NCBI GenBank assembly: GCA_028281925.1
Contig: JANQIX010000082.1
Coordinates: forward strand, 1-64,000
Reading direction: 5' to 3'
DNA length: 64,000 bases
DNA from: Alphaproteobacteria bacterium
GTDB taxonomy: Bacteria; Pseudomonadota; Alphaproteobacteria; DSM-16000; Inquilinaceae
Part shown: positions 35,047-46,552 of the stretch, piece after piece
How the letters are laid out: each line of letters starts with the position of its first letter
How positions within the stretch are numbered: position 1 is the first letter of the stretch
Translations under genes and position numbers: made by a program
Notes under the pieces: model-generated
Databases searched by the model: none
Seen by the model: the letters and a program-made list of their open reading frames with translations, nothing else
Told to the model about the DNA's origin: nothing

Positions 35047-35879
35047 GATACGACAACCCGAGGATCCCGGAGGGGATCAACGTCAGCCCCCGCAGCGTCT
35101 GGCGCGAACTGGCAGTCTTGACGGCGGGGGCCGCAGCCTTGTTCGCGGCGCTGTTTGCCGTCGCACTCTGGCTTGGCGGCCACATCGCGGCTTTGACCCC
35201 GTTCGCCTGGGAACGGGCGCTGGCGGACGCCGTGCTGGATCCGCCCGATCCCGAAGACCGGAGGGCGGTTGAACTGCAAGCGCTGGCTGACCGCCTGGCT
35301 GCACATATGGACCTGCCCGAAGGCATGACGTTGACGGTTCACTTCGTCGACGACCCTTTGGTCAACGCGCTCGCGACCTTGGGCGGGAACATCTACATGT
35401 TCCGCGGCCTGATCGACCGTCTGGACAGCGAGAATGCCCTGGCGACTGTGCTGGCACATGAGATCGCCCATGTCCGTTACCGTGACCCGGCGCGCGCCCT
35501 CGGCGGCGGTCTGCTGGCAGGTCTTGTCATGTCCGTGGTGTTGGGCAACACCTCCGGTTGGGGGGAAGAGGCGATCGGCGGCAGCGGCCGCCTGATCCAG
35601 CTGCGCCACGGGCGCGATGCCGAACGCCGGGCCGACAGGGCGGCGCTGGCAGCCGTCGCGGCGGAGTACGGCCATGTCAATGGCGCTACGCATCTGTTCG
35701 AAGCGCTGCTGTCCGTCTCCGCCGCCCGCGAGGAGGATACGCCGGCCATCCTGTCGACCCACCCGATGACGCGAGCGCGCATCGCCGCCGTGGAAGCGCT
35801 GGCGCAAGCCGAAGGATGGGCCACGACCGGGACCTTGACGCCGCTGGGACAGGCTCTTTCGGCATCCTCGCCCAACTGA
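35043..35879 (+). CDS. M48-family metalloprotease, apparent CTG start
   Basis: A 278-residue zinc protease. It has a membrane segment near residues 28-50 (AALFAALFAVALWLGGHIAAL), the zinc motif HEIAH at 139-143, and the downstream ERRADRAAL Glu ligand. No ATG, GTG or TTG lies before residue 26 in frame. The upstream codons nevertheless encode RYDNPRIPEGIN, an N-terminus seen in relatives of this protease, so translation must begin further up. CTG at 35043 overlaps the preceding stop as CTGA, the usual coupling geometry. The TTG at 35118 is the alternative and would remove this conserved part. It probably degrades misfolded envelope proteins, with the YbjQ-type proteins as partners. Confidence 0.8.
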   Translation: MRYDNPRIPEGINVSPRSVWRELAVLTAGAAALFAALFAVALWLGGHIAALTPFAWERALADAVLDPPDPEDRRAVELQALADRLAAHMDLPEGMTLTVHFVDDPLVNALATLGGNIYMFRGLIDRLDSENALATVLAHEIAHVRYRDPARALGGGLLAGLVMSVVLGNTSGWGEEAIGGSGRLIQLRHGRDAERRADRAALAAVAAEYGHVNGATHLFEALLSVSAAREEDTPAILSTHPMTRARIAAVEALAQAEGWATTGTLTPLGQALSASSPN

Positions 35880-35932
35880 TGCCACGCTCTTCACAGTTGA
35901 TGCAGTCCAGGCGGACGGCAGGAGCGTCGGCA

Positions 35933-36310
35933 ATGAGACTTTCAGCAAAGGCATTTCTCGGCGCGGCAATCACCGCCGCGTGCGTTACCGCAGCCGTCGC
36001 ACCCGCTGCCGGCCAGACGCTCACCCGGGAATACTTCGTCGGCCTCTGGAGCTTCGACGGCACCTGCGCCAGCGGTTGGGGGATGGGCCTGCAGGCGGAC
36101 GGCGCGGTCTGGTACGACGAATGGGGCAGCGGCTTGTGGCTTCTTCAGGACGGTGCCATCCGCATGATCCTGCAGGAAAGCGAGATGGGCGTGGACGAGG
36201 TGCTGGGTGTGCTGCCTCTGACCATCGAGATCGAGACTGTGGAGAAGGATGGGTTCACGGGACGATACGTGGAGGACGGAGAGGCGGTTACCGCAACGCG
36301 GTGCGAGTGA
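35933..36310 (+). CDS. Small exported hypothetical protein
   Basis: A 125-residue protein with signal peptide (AFLGAAITAACVTAAVAPAAGQ). The mature 100 residues read like a small beta-sheet domain (LWSFDGTCASGWGMGLQADG; FTGRYVEDGEAVTATRC) with two cysteines that could pair. No family recognised. The ATG at 35933 has AGGAG upstream. Possibly the tail of the ybjQ-protease operon. Confidence 0.65.
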   Translation: MRLSAKAFLGAAITAACVTAAVAPAAGQTLTREYFVGLWSFDGTCASGWGMGLQADGAVWYDEWGSGLWLLQDGAIRMILQESEMGVDEVLGVLPLTIEIETVEKDGFTGRYVEDGEAVTATRCE

Positions 36311-36480
36311 ACGTCTTCCGCGGGAAGGGGCCGCCGCGAGCGATCATCGAACCTCTTCTCATTTCCGCCACATCTTGATGGCGACTCTTCAGGATCGTTT
36401 GCCCTTCGCCCAAACATGGTGCTTTTCGGCTTCCGTGATTGGGAATCTCCAGCCCACTCAAGCGAACGGAACAATCCGCC

Positions 36481-37191
36481 ATGACGCCGCCCCGATCCTG
36501 GACCGGACCAGCCTTGCTCGCAGCCGCGCTTGCGTTCTCCGCCACTCCGGCCGCGGGTCAGCCTGCCGGCTTCGAAGCCCTTGGCGGCATCTGGCATGAG
36601 AATGACTGGGTCTCCATCGAGATCGGGCCCGAGGTCGTGACGACCATTACGCCGGACAGTCGCTGGGTCATGGACGCGGCGTCCTGTCCCAACGCGTTCG
36701 AGCACCAATTTCAGGCGCGCACCCGTGCCGACTTTATGGAGTTCTTCGGCCTGGACAGCGGCGACCCGTATGCGGGCTTGATCGATGAGGACGGTGCCTC
36801 CATCAACGATCAGGTTCTGGCCGCATGGCCGGCCGGCGACGGGACCGTGAATACGCTGTGGTCGTACTGCGCCGCCGAACTGCATGGCGGCAGCCTCTAT
36901 TTCCTGGACGACAGCGGTGGTCTGACCGCAGTGCGCTACGGCGACGGCATTGCGAAACTGGTGACCTTCAGCCGCGATGTACCGCCGCCATCGCACGACT
37001 CGCTGTCTTTCTATCAGCGTCAGGAGGTGCAGACAGCGCTGCAGCAGCGAGGTCTTTACGACGGCGCCATTGACGGCATCTTCGGTCCCGGCACGGAGGC
37101 AGCCATCATGGCTTATCAGAAGTCGATCGACGAGGAGGCGACAGGCATCCTCACCCGCCAGCAGATGGACGGACTACTGTACGGGCCGTGA
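36481..37191 (+). CDS. Exported protein with C-terminal peptidoglycan-binding domain
   Basis: A 236-residue protein: signal peptide (ALLAAALAFSATPAAGQ), an unassigned domain starting GGIWHENDWVSIEIGPE (similar in style to the previous gene's FVGLWSFDG), and a C-terminal PG_binding_1-type helical domain from about 175 (QEVQTALQQRGLYDGAIDGIFGPGTEAAIMAYQ). It should bind murein in the periplasm. The ATG at 36481 has only a weak GGA-type site. No catalytic motif seen. Confidence 0.78.
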   Translation: MTPPRSWTGPALLAAALAFSATPAAGQPAGFEALGGIWHENDWVSIEIGPEVVTTITPDSRWVMDAASCPNAFEHQFQARTRADFMEFFGLDSGDPYAGLIDEDGASINDQVLAAWPAGDGTVNTLWSYCAAELHGGSLYFLDDSGGLTAVRYGDGIAKLVTFSRDVPPPSHDSLSFYQRQEVQTALQQRGLYDGAIDGIFGPGTEAAIMAYQKSIDEEATGILTRQQMDGLLYGP

Positions 37192-37216
37192 CCGTCGCAG
37201 CCATTCCCTAAAGGGT

Positions 37217-38299
37217 TCAGAGAAACTGGCCGCCACGATGGCCCGCATGGCTATCTTGGGAGAGGGCTTCCAGGTCGTCCGTCGATCGAACGCCGAGAGC
37301 CGAGAAATTGTGCGTCAGCCACTCATCCGCTGCCCGATAGCCGACATCGTGCAAGTGTTTCAGGAACGCCCATTCGGCGTTCATCTTTGACGAGACGCTG
37401 AGCGGCCTCAGGTCCTCTTCGGCGTGGATGCGGTGCACGCGCATGCGCCGGAATTCCTGCGACGGCAGTGCATCGCGGTCCAGCAGCCTGCCGATCTGGT
37501 CCAGCGCGCGAACGTCCCTCAGCAGGGCATCGTTGAAGGCGATTTCGTTGACGCGGTTCAGGATGTCGCGCGCCGATTTCGGCGTTTCCTGCCGCTGGAT
37601 CGGGCCGACTTGAACGAGAACGATGTCCTCCGCGGCGCAGTCTTCCACCAGCGGAAACAAGCTCGGATTGCCGGTGAAGGCGCCGTCCCAATAGTCTTCG
37701 CCGTCGATCTCCACGGCCTTGAAGAGGAACGGCAGGCAGCCGGCGGCCAAGACCACATCGGCATTGATCTCGCCGTTGCGGAACACCCGTGGCCTGCCGG
37801 TGCGGACATTCGTGGCGTTCACGAACAGCTTCACGTCGGTGCAGGCGCGCACTGCCGCGAAGTCCACGTTCCGCAGCAACAGATCCCGCAACGGATTGAT
37901 CGCGAAGGGATTGACCTCGTACGGGCTGACCATGCGCGAGACCAGATCGAACAGCACGAAGCCGGGCGAATGGTCCAGGCTCCAGCCGCCGGTCAGCAGA
38001 TCGACCGGCGTGCGGCGCGTCGGGCTCCAGCTCGCGGCACGGCTGACCTCGTGCCAGAACCGGTCGAGTGCCGCGCGGGCGCCGGTACGCCCCCCCTTCG
38101 CCAGCCCCGCTGCCATGACCACGGCCGTCATGGCGCCACCGCTGGTGCTGGCCACCGCTTCGACGGTCAGCCGGTCTTCCTCCAGCAGCCGGTCCAGCAC
38201 ACCCCAGGAAAACGCTCCGTGTGCACCGCCGCCCTGCAACGCAAGGCTTACCGTCTTCCCCCCGCGGCTCTGCCCGGCCGCTTGGTCCTTTCGGGCCAT
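37217..38299 (-). CDS. Patatin-like phospholipase family protein
   Basis: A 360-residue lipid acyl hydrolase with a Ser-Asp dyad. The oxyanion loop GGGAHGAFSWG lies near residue 24, nucleophile Ser in STSGGAM near 50, and catalytic Asp in WDGAFTGNP near 207. No signal peptide. The ATG at 38299 has GGGGAAGGG upstream. Substrate unknown (phospholipid or storage lipid). Convergent with the peptidoglycan-binding protein gene. Confidence 0.88.
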   Translation of the reverse strand: MARKDQAAGQSRGGKTVSLALQGGGAHGAFSWGVLDRLLEEDRLTVEAVASTSGGAMTAVVMAAGLAKGGRTGARAALDRFWHEVSRAASWSPTRRTPVDLLTGGWSLDHSPGFVLFDLVSRMVSPYEVNPFAINPLRDLLLRNVDFAAVRACTDVKLFVNATNVRTGRPRVFRNGEINADVVLAAGCLPFLFKAVEIDGEDYWDGAFTGNPSLFPLVEDCAAEDIVLVQVGPIQRQETPKSARDILNRVNEIAFNDALLRDVRALDQIGRLLDRDALPSQEFRRMRVHRIHAEEDLRPLSVSSKMNAEWAFLKHLHDVGYRAADEWLTHNFSALGVRSTDDLEALSQDSHAGHRGGQFL

Positions 38300-38440
38300 C
38301 CCTTCCCCTCTCCGCCCGCGGCCCGGTTTCCGTCCGGGAAGGTCCGCGTGCACAAGGGATCTAGTTTGGCCCCCGCAGACGGCCTCTGCCAAGCAAATGA
38401 ACAATCATTTGCCGACAATTGAAACTATCTGAGACGAATG

Positions 38441-38496
38441 CGGACGTCCGGGGCGCCGGCCGGCGTCGTCGCCGGGCCCGCGCCCCGCTTCGTCCG
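38441..38496 (-). terminator. Large GC-rich hairpin after the superoxide dismutase gene
   Basis: CGGACG (38441-38446) pairs with CGTCCG (38491-38496), with GGGGCG/CGCCCC (38450-38455/38481-38486) nested inside. It lies 38 nt after the sodB stop. No U-run was seen, so it is a possible Rho-dependent or stabilising end. Confidence 0.35.
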
Positions 38497-38533
38497 GTTG
38501 CCGCCGCAGGGATTGGCGGCAGACGATGCCGAC

Positions 38534-39136
38534 TCAGCCGGCCTGGCCGAACAGCTCGGCCACATACTCCCAGTTCACGAGGCTGTTGACCCAGGCCTCG
38601 AGGTATTTCGGGCGCGCGTTGCGGTAGTCGAGGTAGTACGAGTGCTCCCACACATCGCAGCCCAACAGCGCGACGCTGCCATAGGCGATCGGGCTCTCGC
38701 CGTTGGGGGTCTTGGTCACGGCCAGCTTGCCGTTTTTCATGGTCAGCCAGCACCAGCCTGACCCGAACTGAGTCACGCCGGCCTGAATGAACTGCGCCTT
38801 GAATTCATCGACGCTGCCGAAATCCTCCGTCAGCTTGGCTTCCAGCTCGCCCGGAATGGACCCGCCGCCGTTCGGCTTCATCCATTTCCAGAAATGCAGA
38901 TGGTTGAGATGCTGGCTGGCATTGTTGAACAGGCCGGTGAGCTCAGGCTTGCCATAGCTGGCCTGCACGACCTCCTCCAGCGTCTTGCCCTCCAGCCCAG
39001 TGCCCTGGATTAGATTGTTGGACTGGGTGACATAGGCCTGGTGATGCTTGCCGTGATGGTATTCCAGGGTTTCGGCACCCATGAAGGGCTGCAGCGCATC
39101 TTGCGCATACGGGAGCGGCGGTAGTTCGAAGCTCAT
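38534..39136 (-). CDS. sodB: Superoxide dismutase, Fe/Mn family
   Basis: A 200-residue cytoplasmic enzyme that dismutates superoxide. Metal ligands are visible: His27 (LEYHHGKHH), His in ASQHLNHLHFW, Asp and His in GCDVWEHSYYLDY. FELPPLPYAQDAL at the start is standard. The sequence around GVTQFGSGWCWL suggests the iron-type clade typical of alphaproteobacteria, but metal use is not certain. The ATG at 39136 has AGAGG upstream. Confidence 0.95.
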   Translation of the reverse strand: MSFELPPLPYAQDALQPFMGAETLEYHHGKHHQAYVTQSNNLIQGTGLEGKTLEEVVQASYGKPELTGLFNNASQHLNHLHFWKWMKPNGGGSIPGELEAKLTEDFGSVDEFKAQFIQAGVTQFGSGWCWLTMKNGKLAVTKTPNGESPIAYGSVALLGCDVWEHSYYLDYRNARPKYLEAWVNSLVNWEYVAELFGQAG

Positions 39137-39378
39137 GTCTCTGACCTCTTTCCTGTCGGTAACCCGTCTTCGGTGCTGCTGTTTGGTCTTTGTCATCTCA
39201 CCCGCCGGCGACCGCCGAGGGTTTTCCCGCAAGGGTCTTTCGCCTTTGGGGGTTGCTGGTATTTAAGCGTTCCGGTCTGCCTGGGCAATCGGCCGTCACA
39301 ACGCATTTGGCTCGCCTTGCCAACACCCGGGGCGGCGGCATAGCCTCGCTCTCTCTACCAGCGCCAGCGAGGGCCGCT

Positions 39379-39885
39379 ATGGCAGGCCAGACGCCCTCTT
39401 CCATTGCCGCCCGACGAAAGCCGGGGGCTCGTCCGCCGCGTCTCGCCAGGCGCGGTGAGGCGCAGGTGCTGGGCGCGCTGGTGACATCCGCCTTCGCCCC
39501 CTACCGGCCCCGCTTCGGCCAGACGCCGCCGGCGATGATGGTCGATTTCGACCGGGCCATCACCCAGCGACACGTCTATGTGCTGGAGGAAGATGACGGG
39601 CCGGCCGCGCTGATGGTGGCACGGGCCCATGAAGGGACGCTTGTCATCGATCTCTTGGCGGTGCCGCCTGAGCGCCTGCGGCGCGGACTGGGGAGGGCTC
39701 TGATCGCCTATGCGGAGACGCTGGCCCGCCTCGGCGGTCTGCGCCGTGTCGAACTGTCGGTTGAAGAGGAATTCTGGGAAGCGATCGCCCGATATCAGCG
39801 TCTCGGCTACCAGGAAGTCGACCGGCTGGAGCAGGACGGCCTGAACCGCGTCTGTTTCCGCAAGCATCTCGGCTGGCAGAAGTAA
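39379..39885 (+). CDS. GNAT-family N-acetyltransferase
   Basis: A 168-residue acetyltransferase. The acetyl-CoA pyrophosphate loop is in VPPERLRRGLGRALIAYAE (R/Q-x-x-G-x-G/A) near residue 100, and the C-terminal YQRLGYQEVDRL is a standard GNAT ending. The ATG at 39379 has GAGGG 5 nt upstream; longer in-frame starts give a non-conserved N-terminus. Acceptor unknown. Confidence 0.83.
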   Translation: MAGQTPSSIAARRKPGARPPRLARRGEAQVLGALVTSAFAPYRPRFGQTPPAMMVDFDRAITQRHVYVLEEDDGPAALMVARAHEGTLVIDLLAVPPERLRRGLGRALIAYAETLARLGGLRRVELSVEEEFWEAIARYQRLGYQEVDRLEQDGLNRVCFRKHLGWQK

Positions 39886-40177
39886 CCGATCAGATACCCG
39901 GGCACCATCACGACCAATCGCGATTGCAGGTGCGAATAGGGGCTTGTTCCGCAGCAAGGGCGTCGATATCGTTGCTCAAAACTGCGTTCAGGGCGGCCCG
40001 GACTTGCTTAGTGTTGCGTAAAGCCAGTTCGGATACCGGCTTGGCCGCCAATAATCCTTCGGCCCACCAGGACAGTTCGTTTCCAGCCGCCGAGGTGACG
40101 TCCATCGGCTCGGCGGGAGGGTAGACCCATAGGTTGCGCCATACCCATTCGGCGCATGTGCGAGTGCAGATCCCCTC
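39886..40177. other. Intergenic region with possible crotonase-family remnant
   Basis: This 290-bp gap precedes livH and should contain the liv promoter. On the minus strand (40153-39908) an open stretch includes AAKPVSELALRNTKQ and NDIDALAAEQ. By eye this recalls the C-terminal helices of enoyl-CoA hydratases, but there is no start, active site or full domain. If real it is a decayed fragment. Confidence 0.3.
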
Positions 40178-41095
<918 letters not shown>

Positions 41096-41102
41096 CGCGC
41101 CG

Positions 41103-42676
<1,574 letters not shown>

Positions 42677-42680
<4 letters not shown>

Positions 42681-43519
42681 CCGACGCGAGCCGTCCGCTG
42701 CTGACCGTCGACCACCTGACCATGCGCTTCGGCGGTCTGGTTGCGATCGATGACGTCTCGTTCGACGCCCATCCCAGCGAAATCACGGCCATCATCGGCC
42801 CGAACGGCGCCGGCAAGACCACGGTCTTCAACTGCCTGACCGGCTTCTACAAGCCGACCGAGGGCATGCTGACGCTCAACCGCGGGAAGCGCAGCTTTCT
42901 CTTGGAACGCATGGAGGGCCACGACATTGCCGGACATGCCGGCATCGCGCGAACCTTTCAGAACATCCGGCTGTTTTCGGCCATGAGCGTGCTGGAGAAC
43001 CTGCTGGTGGCGCAGCACCGGTCGCTGATGGCCGCGTCCGCCGGCTCTTTCGCCGGGCTGTTTGGCCTGCCCAGCTATCGCCATGCCCACCGAACTGCCA
43101 TCGACAAGGCCAAGGGGTGGCTGGACCGCGTCGGCCTTACGCACCGCGCGGACGAGGACGCCGGCAACTTGCCCTATGGCGACCAGCGGCGGCTGGAGAT
43201 TGCGCGTGCCATGTGCTCCGACCCGGTGCTGTTGTGCCTGGACGAGCCGGCAGCCGGCCTGAATCCGCGCGAGACTCAGGGCCTGAACGAGTTGATCGTG
43301 GGCATCCGCAAGGATTTCGGCACCGGCATCCTCTTGATCGAGCACGATATGAGCGTGGTCATGCAGATCTCCGACCACGTCATCGTTCTCGACTACGGCC
43401 GCAAGATCTCCGACGGCACGCCGGACCAGGTGCGGGCCGATCCTGCCGTCATCCGCGCCTATCTGGGCGAGGAGGATGAAGATACCGCGGTCACGGCCAA
43501 CGCGGCCGCCGGACCCTGA
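42677..43519 (+). CDS. livG: Branched-chain amino acid ABC transporter ATPase LivG
   Basis: A 280-residue ATP-binding subunit. Walker [10 protein letters not shown] near residue 39, Q-loop in [10 protein letters not shown], a signature degenerated to [15 protein letters not shown] (typical of LivG), Walker [14 protein letters not shown], and H-loop EHDMSVVM. Coupled to livM by a four-base overlap. Confidence 0.96.
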
Positions 43520-43533
43520 ACCAGAGGCAGGCG

Positions 43534-44253
43534 ATGGCACTCTTGTCCATATCCGGCGTTCACACCTTCTATGGCGCCATCGAGGCCCTGAAGGGCGTCG
43601 ACATGGAGGTCGAAGAAGGCGAGATCGTCACCCTGATCGGCGCCAACGGCGCCGGCAAGTCGACGCTGCTGATGACGATCTGCGGCAACCCGCGGGCGGC
43701 ACGCGGAAGCATCCAGTTCGACGGCCGCGATATCACCACTACGGCTACGAACCAGATCATCCGCAGGGGCATCGCCCAGGCACCGGAGGGCCGGCGCATC
43801 TTTCCGCGCATGACGGTGTTGGAAAATCTGCAGATGGGGGCGCTCTCAGCCGATCCCGCCTATTTCGAGGAAGATCTGAACCGCGTCTACGAACTCTTTC
43901 CCCGTCTGAAGGAGCGGCAGATCCAACGCGGCGGAACCCTGTCTGGCGGCGAACAGCAGATGCTGGCGATCGGACGCGCGCTGATGAGCCGCCCGCGCCT
44001 CTTGCTGCTGGACGAACCGTCGCTGGGCCTGGCGCCGATGATCGTCAAGCAGATCTTCCACGTGGTCGCCGAGATCAACGAGAAACAGGGCGTCACGGTG
44101 TTCCTTGTCGAGCAGAACGCCTTTCATGCGCTGCGGCTCGCGCACCGCGCCTATGTGATGGTGACGGGCGAGATCACGCTGACGGGCACGGGGCAGGAAC
44201 TGCTGGCGAACGAGGAAGTGCAGGCCGCGTACCTGGAGGGTGGCCATGGCTGA
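43534..44253 (+). CDS. livF: Branched-chain amino acid ABC transporter ATPase LivF
   Basis: A 239-residue second ATPase. Walker A GANGAGKST, Q-loop GIAQAPEGRRIFPRMTVLENL (LivF hallmark), signature LSGGEQQMLAIGRAL, Walker B LLLLDEPSLGLAP, H-loop EQNAFHAL. 14 bp after livG with AGGCAGG upstream. Confidence 0.96.
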   Translation: MALLSISGVHTFYGAIEALKGVDMEVEEGEIVTLIGANGAGKSTLLMTICGNPRAARGSIQFDGRDITTTATNQIIRRGIAQAPEGRRIFPRMTVLENLQMGALSADPAYFEEDLNRVYELFPRLKERQIQRGGTLSGGEQQMLAIGRALMSRPRLLLLDEPSLGLAPMIVKQIFHVVAEINEKQGVTVFLVEQNAFHALRLAHRAYVMVTGEITLTGTGQELLANEEVQAAYLEGGHG

Positions 44254-44283
44254 CGGCACCAACGCGAAACAGGCACGACGGCC

Positions 44284-44634
44284 ATGATCGAACTGATCGG
44301 AACGACGATCGACGTCTATATCGGGCTGACGGTGATCATCGCCGGCGGGGCAGCCTTCCTGACCGGCCAGGCGCTGGCCAATGCCTGGCAGCCCCTGGCG
44401 AAGGGTGTGGCCTATGCGCTCTTGCTGGCCGCCGGCAATCGCTTCCTCATCTATGGCCTGTTCGACGGCGAACTGCTGACACTCAGCGGCTTCATCGTCG
44501 ATTTCCTGGTGATGCTGGTCATCATCGTCTTCGCCTACCGCCTGACCAAGGCGCGCAAGATGGTCTCGCAATATCCCTGGCTGTATGAACGCACGGGCCC
44601 GTTCAGCTGGCGCGAACGCCATCCGCATACCTGA
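44284..44634 (+). CDS. DUF6867-type small membrane protein
   Basis: A 116-residue protein with three hydrophobic segments (TVIIAGGAAFLTGQALA; GVAYALLLAAGNRFLIYGL; FIVDFLVMLVIIVFAYRL) and a charged C-terminal tail ending SQYPWLYERTGPFSWRER. This matches, from memory, the DUF6867-type proteins found after livF in alphaproteobacteria. Its role in transport is unknown. It follows livF by 30 bp. In relatives a substrate-binding protein often comes next; here it does not. Confidence 0.75.
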   Translation: MIELIGTTIDVYIGLTVIIAGGAAFLTGQALANAWQPLAKGVAYALLLAAGNRFLIYGLFDGELLTLSGFIVDFLVMLVIIVFAYRLTKARKMVSQYPWLYERTGPFSWRERHPHT

Positions 44635-44646
44635 TCACGCCGCTGT

Positions 44647-45999
44647 TCAGGCCGCGCTGCGCTTGCCCTGAATTGTCTCGGTGAAACTGGCGACAGCCGA
44701 GCTGAGGTCAGCTGCGGAGGTGTCGAGCGTGGCCGCCGACTGTTGAAGCTTCTCCGCGGCACCGGCCGTCGCGACCGCCTGCTCGTCCAGTGAAATCACA
44801 TTGCGGGAGACGATGGAGGAGCCCTCTGCAGCATGGTCCACGCTGCGGGCGATGTCTTTCGTCGCCACCGACTGTTCCTCCACCACCGATGCGATGGCGG
44901 TCGCAGTTTCGCGGGTGGTGCCGACGACCTGCTGGATCGCCCCCAAGGCCGCCACAACGGCTTCGGTGCTGCTGCGCACGGCGGTGATCGATTCGTCGAT
45001 GCTGGCGGTCGCTTCCGCCGTCTGCCGGGCCAGGGTCTTCACTTCCGATGCGACGACGGCAAACCCGCGGCCCGCCTCTCCGGCGCGCTGCGCCTCGATG
45101 GTGGCGTTCAGGGCGAGCAGGTTCGTCTGCTTGGCGATGCCCTGGATCAGGTTCAGGACCTCGCCGATGCGGGCCGCAGATTCCACCAATGTCTCTGCGT
45201 GCACGCCGCCTTCGTCGACGCGGCTTACGGCGGCTTCCGCGACCCCTGAGAGATTGTGGATCTGTTCGCTGACTTCCCGGATCGCGGCGGAGAGCTCTTC
45301 GGTCGCGGCCGAGATCGACTGCGTGTTGCCGCTGACCTCTTCTGCCCCAGACGACACCGACGAGGTCTGCGTCCGCGTCGATCCGGCCATGATCGCGATC
45401 TTGTCGGCGTATTTGCGGGTGTTCGCGGCTTCGTTCGTGACGTTGTCGACGACGGCTGCAACCTGTTCGTTGAAGGCCGTCATCATCTCGGCGAGTTTCT
45501 GGTCGTACTCAGCACGCGCCTCTTCCAGATAGACGGTCACGCTGGTTTCGGCATCCAGCATCACGGCACGGTCGACGGCTTCGACGATGTCCATCGCAAG
45601 ATCGGGCTTGCGCCGGTAGGCCTTGAAGATGGCCCGGTGCAGCATTGGCAGGATGTATCCGTACGCACCCAGGTACCAGTTTGGCTCAAGCCCGATGCGG
45701 ACATGGGCCCGCCCCACCCGGCGCACCGACTGAAAGTAGCTGTCGCCGAATTCCGCCTGGAACAACGTCATCCAATGGCGCTTCTGGGCCGCGATCAGGG
45801 TCGGCACCTTCATGTCACCGCCGATGAAATGCCACGCATCGGGGAAGTTGCGGACGTTGCCATAGAATTTGTCGAGAATCGGCTCAATCTCGTCGGAGAT
45901 AATGTTTTTGAACAACCGCAGGTGATCGCACGTCTTGGCATCAAGCCCGATGAACTGCAGTCGGGTGGCTTCGTTGATCATTTCTGATGTCCTATCCAT
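44647..45999 (-). CDS. Globin-coupled methyl-accepting chemotaxis protein (HemAT-like)
   Basis: A 450-residue soluble chemoreceptor. The N-terminal protoglobin domain (about 1-165) has the expected haem-binding His99 in [20 protein letters not shown]. The C-terminal signalling domain has the hairpin tip [27 protein letters not shown], which contacts CheA/CheW. No membrane segments, so it senses oxygen (or another gas) in the cytoplasm. ATG at 45999 chosen; a TTG at 46041 is possible. No che genes are adjacent. Ala/Ser-rich helical repeats suggest the usual methylation helices. Confidence 0.92.
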   Translation of the reverse strand: MDRTSEMINEATRLQFIGLDAKTCDHLRLFKNIISDEIEPILDKFYGNVRNFPDAWHFIGGDMKVPTLIAAQKRHWMTLFQAEFGDSYFQSVRRVGRAHVRIGLEPNWYLGAYGYILPMLHRAIFKAYRRKPDLAMDIVEAVDRAVMLDAETSVTVYLEEARAEYDQKLAEMMTAFNEQVAAVVDNVTNEAANTRKYADKIAIMAGSTRTQTSSVSSGAEEVSGNTQSISAATEELSAAIREVSEQIHNLSGVAEAAVSRVDEGGVHAETLVESAARIGEVLNLIQGIAKQTNLLALNATIEAQRAGEAGRGFAVVASEVKTLARQTAEATASIDESITAVRSSTEAVVAALGAIQQVVGTTRETATAIASVVEEQSVATKDIARSVDHAAEGSSIVSRNVISLDEQAVATAGAAEKLQQSAATLDTSAADLSSAVASFTETIQGKRSAA

Positions 46000-46552
46000 G
46001 CCAGCGTTTTTGCCGAAAGTCGCAAAGCCCGAGGAATGCAAACGGCATGCGATGTATTTCAGTGTCGAAACCCTAAAATATGATGAATACGATTTGGATG
46101 GCCGTTGGCAAGAAATACTCCTTTATAATCTCATCTGCTCGGTTGTGAGGCCATAGGTCGCATCATGGATATCGATACACCAAATCGGATGTGTGCCAGA
46201 GCCCAGAGGCCGGTTGCCAGTCGGCGATGATCTGGTCGCCAATCTATGGAGATGCTATTGGGCAGAATTCACTTTTTAAGAGTATAAGACAAAAATAATA
46301 AAATCAGCAATAATCTCGCCGTTCGTTATCGTGCTGCCTTTTTGGGAAGGCAGTCATTCAGGATAGTCGCACTTTCCCAGCTTTCCGGGCCCCAGTCACG
46401 AGAATGGTGGGCTGCAGTGGTTGTAACCTGCAGCGTGGTCCATCCAGCATGATGGGGCCGGCATCTTGCCCGGCGGCTCCGGTCCGGGCGGGATCAGGTC
46501 AGACGGGGCTCAGTCGCCGCAACCGGACCGTGCAGCCTACGCGGCGCCTAGA
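46000..46552. other. Long AT-rich intergenic region
   Basis: 553 bp between the globin receptor start and the end of the acyl-CoA synthetase gene, both minus strand. The part at 46060-46330 is clearly more AT-rich than its surroundings and probably holds the receptor promoter. A perfect hairpin lies at 46334-46353. No gene could be supported. Confidence 0.5.
46334..46353. terminator. 7-bp hairpin in the long intergenic region
   Basis: CTGCCTT and AAGGCAG pair perfectly around TTTGGG. It lies about 200 nt downstream of the acyl-CoA synthetase stop on that gene's strand. Weak support for a terminator since no U-run follows. Confidence 0.3.
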
